Of a stretch of DNA of 64,000 bases, positions 28,728-37,023 are shown in pieces. Numbering within the stretch: the first letter of the stretch is position 1; every line of letters begins with the position of its first letter. The DNA comes from Lichenibacterium dinghuense (GTDB lineage Bacteria > Pseudomonadota > Alphaproteobacteria > Rhizobiales > Beijerinckiaceae). A program made the translations under genes and the position numbers. The DNA is taken from the NCBI RefSeq assembly GCF_021730615.1, contig NZ_JAJLMN010000001.1, positions 1,364,501 through 1,428,500 on the forward strand, given 5' to 3'. The notes under the pieces are model-generated. The model was not told where the DNA came from. It made no database searches and saw only the letters and a list, made by a program, of their open reading frames with translations.

Positions 28728-29132
28728 TCACGCCCGGCCCTGCATGCCGCCGCCCTCGTCGGACGGGGGCGACGTCAGGCCGAGCACGTCCCGGAGTCGC
28801 CCCTGCGCCGACGCGATCTGGCTCTGCGCGAATTCCAGGTTGATCCTCAGCGCGTCGGCCGGCGTCCTGACCTTCATCAGCGCGAGCAGGTGATGGCCGA
28901 CGTCGATGGTCTGATGCATCGAGACCCGGATCATCCTGGCGTAGGCGTCCAGGACCACGGCGCCGTAGGTCTTCGACGCCGCCTCGGCGGCTTCGACGCC
29001 GTCCTTCACGGCCCCGCTGAGCCGGTCGGCCTCGATGCCGACCTGCTCCGCCAGATGAGCGCCCGCCCCGTCGGGCACGGGTTTCGAACGGGACAGGGCA
29101 TCGCCCGAGATCGTATAGCCGGCATCGGTCAT
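28728..29132 (-). CDS. Phasin-family granule protein
   Basis: A 134-residue amphipathic helical protein. Its core (about 40-120) has the phasin pattern, including EAAEAASKTYGAVVLDAYARMIRVSMHQ split around hydrophobic heptads and TPADALRINLEFAQSQ, which matches the TP-x-D-x(4)-Q/EF segment of Phasin_2. Phasins coat polyhydroxyalkanoate granules and control their number and size. No PHB synthase or depolymerase gene is nearby. The ends are polar and disordered. ATG 29132 has a modest RBS (AGGTGCG). Confidence 0.72.
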   Translation of the reverse strand: MTDAGYTISGDALSRSKPVPDGAGAHLAEQVGIEADRLSGAVKDGVEAAEAASKTYGAVVLDAYARMIRVSMHQTIDVGHHLLALMKVRTPADALRINLEFAQSQIASAQGRLRDVLGLTSPPSDEGGGMQGRA

Positions 29133-29247
29133 GATCGCACCTGTGACGGGTTGTGACCACGGAAGGCGATAGGGCCCTGCCCACGGTCGATCCTCAGGTA
29201 TAAGAATTTGTTACAGGCCTGCTGCTCGAAGCGATTAGTTCAGAAAT

Positions 29248-29272
29248 CCCATGTTGCGTAAATAACATAGGG
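29248..29272. promoter_or_regulatory. Inverted repeat upstream of the phasin gene
   Basis: CCCATGTT (29248-29255) faces AACATAGGG (29264-29272) across 8 nt, with one bulged A. It lies about 115 nt upstream of the phasin start in AT-rich DNA and may be an operator. The regulator is unknown. Confidence 0.3.
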
Positions 29273-29885
29273 TACAGGGGCGGCTTCATCGCGACGCGAT
29301 CGTTCGGCACCGGTGCGCGCTCGGCGCCGAAGGCGGCTGGCTCGCGCGACTGGCCCGACCGCCGGTCCGAAAGGCGGCCTTCGAGGCGGGCTCCCGCGCG
29401 GTCGGCTCCGAGGCTCGCAGCCCACCTCCGATCGGGGTGCGAAGCGGAGACCGGCAGGACAGGGTCGGGCCACCGATCTCAGGCCGCCGGAGGCCGGTCG
29501 GAGCGCGGCTCGTCGAGGATCGAGGGCCGCGACGGCCGATCCCCGAGATCCCCGCCGCGCCTTGTCCCCGGACGCCACCCGATCGAGGGCGATCGCGTCG
29601 GCGAGGCCCCCGAGCGCCTGCCGCGCCGCGTCGAGGGCCAAGCCTCGACCCGGCCGCCATGCTCGCGGCCCGCGCGCCCTCGACGGGGGGCGTCGCCGGG
29701 CCGTGGACGCCGTCGATGACGGAACCCGCCGGCGCCCGCCACCGTCAGACCGCCATGAGACCCCACCACGGCGGGAAGCCCCGACGTGCGAAGTCGTGGC
29801 CCGCGCCGAGCGGATGGCCGTGGTGGTGCGCGGCATGCTCGGGGGCTGACGGCCGTCGCCCGCCTCCACGCGGCCCGCCCCCAGT

Positions 29886-29904
29886 ATTGAATTTATTTTT
29901 CAAT
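29886..29904. promoter_or_regulatory. Inverted repeat ATTGAA-N7-TTCAAT
   Basis: A perfect 6-7-6 repeat (29886-29891 and 29899-29904) in an A/T island, about 230 nt upstream of the solute-binding protein gene. It does not match the FNR consensus. A candidate operator or promoter element only. Confidence 0.3.
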
Positions 29905-30133
29905 AAGTTTTCCGAATTCGGACGACTTCGATCCCCTCCGGATCACCCTGAACTGCTTCGCTGCAAATCGATCGCGAGCGTGACGGCAGTCTCGCGGGCC
30001 GGAGCTCTGCAGATCGCAGGCGCGCGACTGGGGGGCCCGGGAGGACCGGGGCCGCGGCGAGAGGCACCGACGTGCGTGTCGCCGCGTTGGCCATCGGCTG
30101 CCGATGCCGGCCCCGCCCCCGAAAGATCCCGCC

Positions 30134-30925
30134 ATGCTCCGCGCCCTCGGCCTCGCCTCGCTCCTGCTCCCGATGCTGGCCGCGGCCGAGCCGGCGGGGG
30201 CAGCGTCGGACCGGGCCGGCGCGGTCGCGCCCACCGGAACGCTGCGGGTCGGCGTGGTGCGGGCGCCGCGCGCGGGCGTGTTCTTCACCGCCGTCGGCCC
30301 GGAAGGCGCGCCGCGCGGCGTCACGGTGGACCTCGGGCGGGCCTTCGCGGCCGAACTCGGCGTGCCGTTCGCCGACACGGTCTACCCCAACAGCGGCGAA
30401 TGCACCGACGCGGTGGCGAGCGGCACGGTCGACGTGGCCTTCATGCCGGTGGACCCGGCGCGCAGCGCGCGGGTCGCCTTCGGGCCGGGCTATTACACGA
30501 TCGAGAGCACCTATCTGGTGTCGGAGGCCTCGAAGATCGCGACGCTGGCGGAGGTCGACCGGCCGGGCGTGCGCGTCGTGGCCGTCGCCGACACGACCAC
30601 GATCCGCGCCGCGGCGCAGACGCTGCAGGCCACGCAGCCCGTGCCGGTGCGCAGCGTCGACGAGGCGGTGGCGATGCTGCGCGACGGGCGCGCGGACGCG
30701 CTGGCGCTGAGCCGCGACAGCCTCGAGCAGATCGCCCCGAGCGTGCCGGGCAGCCACGTCCTCGACGGCAACTTCCAGCGCACGACCATCTCGATCGCGG
30801 TGCCGCCGGGGCGCCCGGCCGCGCTGGCGGCCGCGACCGCCTTTCTCGACCGCGCCAAGCGCGACGGCACGGTGCGCCGTGCCTTCGACGCCTTCGGCCT
30901 GACCCGCGAGGCCGTGGGGCCGTGA
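30134..30925 (+). CDS. Family 3 periplasmic solute-binding protein
   Basis: A 263-residue protein with a signal peptide (about 1-24, AEPAGAA) and a bilobal SBP_bac_3 domain: GTLRVGVVRAP, GVTVDLGRAFAAELGV, SGTVDVAFMPVDPARSARVAFGPGY and the return segment VDEAVAMLRDGRADALALS. Such proteins bind amino acids or related small polar molecules for an ABC importer. No permease or ATPase is adjacent, so it works with a distant transporter or as a sensor. It is convergent with glpD with only 4 nt between stops. Confidence 0.82.
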   Translation: MLRALGLASLLLPMLAAAEPAGAASDRAGAVAPTGTLRVGVVRAPRAGVFFTAVGPEGAPRGVTVDLGRAFAAELGVPFADTVYPNSGECTDAVASGTVDVAFMPVDPARSARVAFGPGYYTIESTYLVSEASKIATLAEVDRPGVRVVAVADTTTIRAAAQTLQATQPVPVRSVDEAVAMLRDGRADALALSRDSLEQIAPSVPGSHVLDGNFQRTTISIAVPPGRPAALAAATAFLDRAKRDGTVRRAFDAFGLTREAVGP

Positions 30926-30929
30926 ACGT

Positions 30930-32489
30930 TCAGCGCGCGGCGGCGAGGCTCGGCGCCGGGGCCGCGCCCCGCGCGAGCTTGTCGGCCAGGGCGGCGTCGA
31001 GCGCCTCCATCTCGGCCGGGGTCAGCCGCAGCCCGAGCTTGGTGCGGCGCCACGCGACGTCGGCCGCCGTGCGGGCCCATTCCCGCGCGACGAGGTGGTC
31101 GAGCTCGGCCTCGGTCAGGGTCGCCCCGAAGTCGCGGCCGAGGTCGGCCATCGACGCCGCGTCGCCCAGGATGGCGCGGGCCGCCGTGCCGTAATGGCGC
31201 GCGAGCCGGCGCGCGTGGGCGGGCGCGAGGAAGGGCCAGCGCGCGCGAAGCTCCGCCACCAGCGCCTCGAAGCCGTCGACCGGGAAGTCGCCGCCGGGCA
31301 GCGGCTCGCGCCCGGTCCAGCCGGGGCCGAGCCCGCCGGGACGGTGGGGCTCGGGCAGGAGCGGCACCATCAGCTCCATCGCGTGCTCGGCGAGGCGGCG
31401 GTAGGTGGTGAGCTTGCCGCCGAAGATGCTGAGCAGCGGCGCGCGGCCCGCGGGCGCGTCGACGTCGAGCACGTAGTCGCGCGTCGCCGCCTGGGCTTGG
31501 CCGTCGCCCTTGTCGTAGAGCGGGCGCACGCCCGAGTAGCTCCACACCACGTCCGCCGCCGTGACCGGCCGCTCGAAATATTCGCTGGCCGAGCGGCAGA
31601 TGTAGTCGACCTCCTCCGGCGTCGCCCGCACGTCGCCGGGGTCGCCCGCGTAGTCGCGGTCCGTGGTGCCGATCAGGGTGAAGTCGGTCTCGTAGGGGAT
31701 GGCGAAGAAGATGCGGCCGTCGGGGTTCTGGAAGATGTAGCAGCGGTCGTGCGCGTAGAGCTTGCGCACGACGATGTGCGAGCCCTGGACGAGCCGCACC
31801 TTGGCGGCGGCGTTCTCGCCCAGCGTGTTGTTGAGCACCTGCCCGGCCCAGGGGCCGGCGGCGTTGACCACCATGGCGGCCCTCACGTCGCGGGTCTGGC
31901 GCGTCGCGCGGTCCTGCAGCGTCAGCGTCCAGCCGTCCGCGCCGCGCAAGGCCCCCACGGCCTTGGTGCGGGTCAACACGGTGGCGCCGCGGTCGGCGGC
32001 GTCGCGCGCGTTGAGCGCCACCATGCGCGAATCCTCGACCCAGCAGTCCGAATATTCGAAGCCCTTGGTGTAGCGGCCGCGCTTCAGCGGCTGCCCGGCC
32101 GGGTCGGTGCGCAGGTCGAGCGTGCGGGTCGCGGGCAGGCGCTTCCGGCCGCCGAGGTTGTCGTAGATGAGCAGGCCGAGCCGCAGCATCCAGGCGGGGC
32201 GCAGGCCCTTCGTGTAGGGCAGCACGAAGCGCAGCGGCCAGATGATGTGCGGCGCGATGCCCCACAGCACCTCGCGCTCCATCAGCGCCTCGCGCACGAG
32301 GCGGAACTCGCGGTGTTCGAGGTAGCGCAGGCCCCCGTGGATCAGCTTGGTGGCGGCCGAGGAGGTGCCCGAGGCGAGGTCGTCCTGCTCGCAGAGGAGG
32401 ACGCGGTAGCCTCGCCCGGCCGCGTCGCGCGCGATGCCGCAACCGTTCACGCCGCCGCCGATCACGGCGAGATCATAGCTGGCGTCCAT
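30930..32489 (-). CDS. glpD: Aerobic glycerol-3-phosphate dehydrogenase
   Basis: A 519-residue FAD enzyme oxidising sn-glycerol-3-phosphate to dihydroxyacetone phosphate at the inner membrane with quinone as acceptor. The FAD site is DLAVIGGGVNGCGIARDAAGRG (written in part), followed by LASGTSSAATKLIHGGLRYLE, SYSGVRPLYD and IFGGKLTTYRRLAEHA, all family signatures. Residues about 390-500 form the C-terminal DAO_C helical domain. ATG 32489 follows GGGAGGACGGG. No glpF/glpK or glp ABC genes are adjacent. Confidence 0.93.
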   Translation of the reverse strand: MDASYDLAVIGGGVNGCGIARDAAGRGYRVLLCEQDDLASGTSSAATKLIHGGLRYLEHREFRLVREALMEREVLWGIAPHIIWPLRFVLPYTKGLRPAWMLRLGLLIYDNLGGRKRLPATRTLDLRTDPAGQPLKRGRYTKGFEYSDCWVEDSRMVALNARDAADRGATVLTRTKAVGALRGADGWTLTLQDRATRQTRDVRAAMVVNAAGPWAGQVLNNTLGENAAAKVRLVQGSHIVVRKLYAHDRCYIFQNPDGRIFFAIPYETDFTLIGTTDRDYAGDPGDVRATPEEVDYICRSASEYFERPVTAADVVWSYSGVRPLYDKGDGQAQAATRDYVLDVDAPAGRAPLLSIFGGKLTTYRRLAEHAMELMVPLLPEPHRPGGLGPGWTGREPLPGGDFPVDGFEALVAELRARWPFLAPAHARRLARHYGTAARAILGDAASMADLGRDFGATLTEAELDHLVAREWARTAADVAWRRTKLGLRLTPAEMEALDAALADKLARGAAPAPSLAAAR

Positions 32490-32698
32490 GCCCGTCCTCC
32501 CGAGCGGTGGCGTATGGGCCGGAGATAAACGAAAGATTACGCAAATCAAGCGAACATAGCGAGCGCGAAAACGAATATCGACGGGCGACGCATCGCGAGC
32601 AGGCGAGGTGGGCCGGAGCCTGGACGGGCCGGCGGGTGCGCCTTAGTTCTCTCCGCCAAGCGGCACGAGCGGTGCCGCACTCCGGGGAGCAGGACGCC

Positions 32699-32986
32699 AT
32701 GGCAGCGCTGACCGTCATCGCCAAGCTGAAAGCCAAGAGCGGGCGCGAGGAGGACCTCGCCGCCCTGTGCCGCGGCCTCGTCGCGCCGACCCGCGCCGAG
32801 AAGGGCTGCGTCACCTACGACCTGCACCGGTCGCACGACGACCCCGGCCTGTTCATGTTCACCGAATCCTGGGAAAGCCGCCCCCTCTGGGAGGACCACA
32901 TGAAGTCGCCCCACCTCGCGGCCTTCGGCGAGCAGCAGGACGCCGTCGTCGAGACCTGGGACCTCTTCACCGGCGAGAAGGTCTGA
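32699..32986 (+). CDS. Antibiotic biosynthesis monooxygenase-fold protein (ABM)
   Basis: A 95-residue dimeric ferredoxin-like protein of the ABM/YgiN type: LTVIAKLKAKSGREEDLAALC at the start, GCVTYDLHRSHDDPGLFMFTESWES in the middle and HMKSPHLAAF near the end. Some members are quinol monooxygenases, others have no known activity. A strong RBS (GGGGAG) precedes ATG 32699. The MBL-fold gene begins 26 nt after its stop, so they are probably co-transcribed. Confidence 0.82.
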   Translation: MAALTVIAKLKAKSGREEDLAALCRGLVAPTRAEKGCVTYDLHRSHDDPGLFMFTESWESRPLWEDHMKSPHLAAFGEQQDAVVETWDLFTGEKV

Positions 32987-33012
32987 AAGCCGCGATCCCT
33001 GGAGGAGCCCCC

Positions 33013-33680
33013 GTGAAGATCAAGTTCTACGCGCACGCGAGCTTCCGCCTGGAGGCGGACGGCGTGACGGTGATCACCGACCCCTATACGCCCGGCCCCG
33101 GCAACAGCGGCTTCGACCCGATCGAGGAGCCGGCCGACGTCGTGCTGATGAGCTCGGCGACCGACGATTTCCACTCCGACCCCTCGCACGTGCGAGGGGA
33201 TCCGATCGTCGTCAACACGCTGGAGCTGCCGCCCGAGGGCACGGTGGTGAAGGGCATCCCGGTCCGCTCGTTCCGGGCCTACGAGAGCAGGACCTTCGAC
33301 TACCAGGCGGAGTTCGGCCGCGACCCCGACGCCAACGCGCTCTACCACTTCGAGCTCGGCGGCCTGCGCTTCCTGCACATGGGCGACATCGGCAACCCCG
33401 TGGCGCCGGAGGCGCTCGCGGCGCTGAAGGGCGACGTCGACGTGCTGCTGGCGCTGACGGGCGAGCACGCCACCATCGCGCTCGACGACCTCGACGAGGC
33501 AATCCGGGCGATCGGGCCGCGGGTGGTGATCCCCATGCACTATTACAGCCCGAAGGGCGTGCTGAAGATCGAGCCCGTCGACCGCTTCCTCGACCGCCTC
33601 GACCCGGACAGGGTCACCCGCGTCGGCGGCTCGGAGATGGAGCTGTCGCCCGACACGCTGCCGAAGGACGCCCCGCACGT

Positions 33681-33705
<25 letters not shown>
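33013..33705 (+). CDS. UlaG-like metallo-beta-lactamase-fold protein with altered metal motif
   Basis: A 230-residue MBL-fold protein starting at GTG 33013, right behind GGAGGAG. It begins as UlaG-like hydrolases do (KIKFYAHASFRLEADGVTVITDPY) and keeps LHMGDIG and VVIPMHYY. The usual HxHxDH is replaced by SSATDDFH: the two first His are Ser and Thr. One or both metal sites are therefore probably lost or rearranged, so hydrolase activity is doubtful. It overlaps the end of the convergent ogt gene by 25 nt and follows the ABM gene by 26 nt. Confidence 0.75.
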
Positions 33706-34259
<554 letters not shown>

Positions 34260-34321
34260 GGCGGGGCTCCGGTTGGCGGACAGCATAGCGGCTCCGCGCC
34301 GCCGCGAAAGCGAGCCCGCGG

Positions 34322-35068
34322 TCAGCGTCGGATGTCTTCCCCGAGGTAGACGGCGCGCACCTCCGGGTCGCGCCGGACGGCCTCGGGCGGGCCTTCCGCG
34401 ATCAGCCGGCCGCGGCTCAGCACCAGCACGCGGTCGGCGTGGGCGAAGACGACGTCCATGTCGTGCTCGGTGAACAGGAGGCCGATGCCGGCGCGCCGCG
34501 CCTCCGCGACGGTGGCCCGCATGGTCGCGCCGCGCTCGCCGGGCGCCATGCCGGCGGTGGGCTCGTCCATCAGCAGCAGCCTCGGCCGGCCCGCCAGCGC
34601 CATGGCGAGTTCGAGCCGCTTCACGTCGCCGTAGGCCAGCGCCGCGGCGGGGCGGTCCGCGGCGCCGACGAGGCCGGCGCGGTCGAGCAGCGCCTCGGCC
34701 TCGGCGCCCACGTCGGCACGGCCGAGGAGCCGCCCGACCCGCCCCGTGCGGATCAGGACGGCGGTGCCGACGTTCTCGCGCACCGTCATGGAGCCGAAGG
34801 TGGCGGCGACCTGGAAGGTGCGGCCGACACCGGCCCGCGCCACGCGGCGCGGCGGCCAGCCGGTGACGTCGCGGCCGGCGAGCCGCACCGTGCCGGCGTC
34901 CGGCCTCACCTGGCCGTTCAGCAGGCCGAACAGGGTGCTCTTGCCGGCGCCGTTGGGTCCGATCAGCGCCACGACCTCGCCGGCCCCGACCGTGAGGCCC
35001 ACGCCGCGCACGGCCTCGACCCCGCCGAAGGACTTCGCGAGATTCGACGCGGCGAGGAGCGGCGTCAC
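34322..35068 (-). CDS. LivG-type ABC transporter ATP-binding protein
   Basis: A 248-residue ATPase of the branched-chain amino acid/urea type (HAAT family). Walker A is GPNGAGKST, the family-typical TFQVAATFGSMTVRENV follows, the signature is atypical (LAYGDVKRLELAMAL, with AYGD in place of LSGG, as is common in LivG), and Walker B is LLLMDEPTAGM. It starts at a GTG overlapping the permease stop by 4 nt. The partner ATPase LivF is absent here. Confidence 0.85.
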   Translation of the reverse strand: MTPLLAASNLAKSFGGVEAVRGVGLTVGAGEVVALIGPNGAGKSTLFGLLNGQVRPDAGTVRLAGRDVTGWPPRRVARAGVGRTFQVAATFGSMTVRENVGTAVLIRTGRVGRLLGRADVGAEAEALLDRAGLVGAADRPAAALAYGDVKRLELAMALAGRPRLLLMDEPTAGMAPGERGATMRATVAEARRAGIGLLFTEHDMDVVFAHADRVLVLSRGRLIAEGPPEAVRRDPEVRAVYLGEDIRR

Positions 35069-36912
35069 GCTTCCGCCCCGGCGGAGGGCCGCGCGAGGCG
35101 GGCCGTAAGGCCGCCGAGGCCGGCCGGGCAGAGCAGCACGAGCGCCACGATGGCGAGGCCGAGCGCGAGCTTGGAATGGTCGGTCACCGACACCAGCCAC
35201 ACCGACAGGGCCTCGTAGACCGCCGCGCCCGCGACGCCGCCCGACACGGTGCCGACGCCGCCGATCAGCACCATGGCGAGCCCGTCCACCGAGGTCGCGA
35301 TGCCGAGCGCGTCTGGGAAGACGCTGCCCTTGAGGAAGGCGAAGAGGCCGCCCGCGAGGCCGGCCAATCCGCCGGCCAGCACGAAGGCGGCCCACTGCAT
35401 CGGCGCGCGGGCGAGGCCGAGGGCCTCCGCGCGCGGGGCCGCGTCGCGCAGGGCGCGCAGCCCGAAGCCGAAGGGCGAGAAGACGAGGCCGCGGGTGAGG
35501 GCCACGGCCGCGACCGCGCCGGCGAGGCACAGGAGGTAGAAGGCGCCGGGTGAAGCGGCCCAGCCGTCCGGGCGCAGGCCGAGGAGGCCGTTGTCGCCGC
35601 CCGTGACGGCCGTCCAGGTAAAGGCGACCGACCAGGCGATCTGGGCGAAGGCCAGGGTGAGCATGGCGAGGTACACGCCCGACAGCCGCACGCAGAACCA
35701 CCCGGCCAGGGCGGCGCCGGCCGCCGCGAGGGCCACGCCGCAGCCGAGCGCGGGCAGCATCGGCAGGCCGAGGTGCCTGGCGGCGAGGGCCGCCCCGTAG
35801 GCGCCGAGGCCGAAGGAGGCGGCGTGGCCGAAGCTCACCAGCCCGCCGGCCGACAGGAGGAACTGCAGGCTGGCCGCGAAGACCGCGAAGACCAGCACCT
35901 GCGCTCCGACCGTGAGCAGGTAGTCGCCGCCCCACAGCGGCAGGCAGGCCAGGACCGCGACGACGAGGGCCACGGCGGCGCGGGCGGGCGGGCCGAAGGG
36001 CGCCCAGGGGCGGAGGCCCGGCGCGACGGCGGCGCGGGCCGGCGGCTGGGGGCGGCCGAGCAGGCCGTGGGGCCGCAGCGTCAGCACGGCCGCCATCACG
36101 GCGAAGACCAGCACCAGCGACAGGCCGGGCAGGAGCAGGATCCCGAAGCTGTCGAGCTCCGCCACCAGCACCGAGGCCAGGAAGGCGCCGCCGACGCTGC
36201 CGAGGCCGCCGATCACCACCACCGCGAAGGCGTCGACGACGAGGCGGAGGTCGAGGCCGTGGTCGACGGCCTCGCGCGGGATCTGCACGGCGCCGGCGAA
36301 GCCCGCCATGAGGGCGCCGAGCGCGAAGACGGCGGTGAACAGCCAGCGCGCGTCGACGCCGAGCGCCGCCAGCGTGTCGCGGTCCTCGGTGGCGGCGCGC
36401 ACCAGCACGCCGAAGCGCGTGCGGTGAAACAGCAGCCACAGGAGCCCGAGGGCGAGCGGCCCGAGGGCGACCAGCAGCAGGTCGTAGCTCGGCACGGGCT
36501 GCCCGAGGATCCGCACCGCGCCGCCGAGGCCGGGCGCGCGCGGCCCGAGCAGGTCGTCCGGCCCCCACAGGATCACGACGAGGTCCTCGAAGACGAGGGT
36601 CAGGCCGAAGGTCGCGAGGAGCTGGAACAGCTCGGGCGCGCGGTAGAGGCGGCGCAGCAGGACGACCTCGACGGCCGCGCCGACGGCGGCGGTGGCGAGC
36701 GAGGCCGCGACGATGGAGCCCCAGAAGCCGAGCGGCCCCTCGAAGCGCTCCGCCAGCGTGTAGGCCGCGTAGGCGCCCAGCATCGCGAAGGCGCCGTGGG
36801 CGAAGTTCACGACGCGGGTGACGCCGAAGACGATCGACAGGCCGGAGGCCACGAGGAACAGCGAGGACGCGCCGGCGAGGCCGGTGAGGAACTGCGCGAG
36901 GACGAAACCCAA
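35065..36912 (-). CDS. Fused LivH-LivM branched-chain amino acid-type ABC permease
   Basis: A 615-residue permease carrying both HAAT membrane subunits in one chain. Residues 1 to about 285 are LivH-like (GLSIVFGVTRVVNFAHGAFAMLGAY and VVVIGGLGSVGGAF), then a Pro/Ala/Arg linker (about 285-315), then LivM-like helices (GLVSFGHAASFGLGAYGAA, MVLIGGVGTVSGGVAGA). Such fusions occur but separate genes are the norm. Its stop overlaps the ATPase start. No solute-binding protein gene is adjacent; the gene in front is on the same strand but unrelated (111-nt gap with a hairpin). The substrate may be amino acids, amides or urea. Confidence 0.86.
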   Translation of the reverse strand: MGFVLAQFLTGLAGASSLFLVASGLSIVFGVTRVVNFAHGAFAMLGAYAAYTLAERFEGPLGFWGSIVAASLATAAVGAAVEVVLLRRLYRAPELFQLLATFGLTLVFEDLVVILWGPDDLLGPRAPGLGGAVRILGQPVPSYDLLLVALGPLALGLLWLLFHRTRFGVLVRAATEDRDTLAALGVDARWLFTAVFALGALMAGFAGAVQIPREAVDHGLDLRLVVDAFAVVVIGGLGSVGGAFLASVLVAELDSFGILLLPGLSLVLVFAVMAAVLTLRPHGLLGRPQPPARAAVAPGLRPWAPFGPPARAAVALVVAVLACLPLWGGDYLLTVGAQVLVFAVFAASLQFLLSAGGLVSFGHAASFGLGAYGAALAARHLGLPMLPALGCGVALAAAGAALAGWFCVRLSGVYLAMLTLAFAQIAWSVAFTWTAVTGGDNGLLGLRPDGWAASPGAFYLLCLAGAVAAVALTRGLVFSPFGFGLRALRDAAPRAEALGLARAPMQWAAFVLAGGLAGLAGGLFAFLKGSVFPDALGIATSVDGLAMVLIGGVGTVSGGVAGAAVYEALSVWLVSVTDHSKLALGLAIVALVLLCPAGLGGLTARLARPSAGAEA

Positions 36913-36979
36913 ACCCGACCCTCGCTCAGCGACGCTCTCGGCCGCAGCCTAGCCGAAGATCCCGACCACGGGGAGAGTT

Positions 36980-37008
36980 CGCCCTCATCCCCTCCGGGGA
37001 GAAGGGCG
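36980..37008. repeat. Intergenic palindrome
   Basis: CGCCCT (36980-36985) and AGGGCG (37003-37008) flank an inner CCTCCGGGG. This resembles the short palindromic intergenic elements common in rhizobia and may act as the terminator of the oxoprolinase gene. Confidence 0.45.
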
Positions 37009-37023
37009 CCCGCGCCCGACCCG

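Larger units (their letters stand above)
29133..30133. other. 1-kb region without a convincing gene
   Basis: Open frames cover both strands from 29240 to 29870, but their translations are Arg/Pro/Gly/Ser-rich without hydrophobic cores, domain motifs or RBS, so I call none. The ends are AT-rich: 29190-29280 (phasin promoter side) and 29880-29960 (promoter side of the solute-binding protein). Two inverted repeats are listed separately. The GC-rich middle may be a degraded gene or an untranslated RNA. Confidence 0.5.

Noticed and set aside
29240..29869. 209-codon minus-strand frame between phasin and solute-binding protein
   Set aside because: Arg/Pro/Ser-rich low-complexity translation with no start signal; overlapping frames are equally open.
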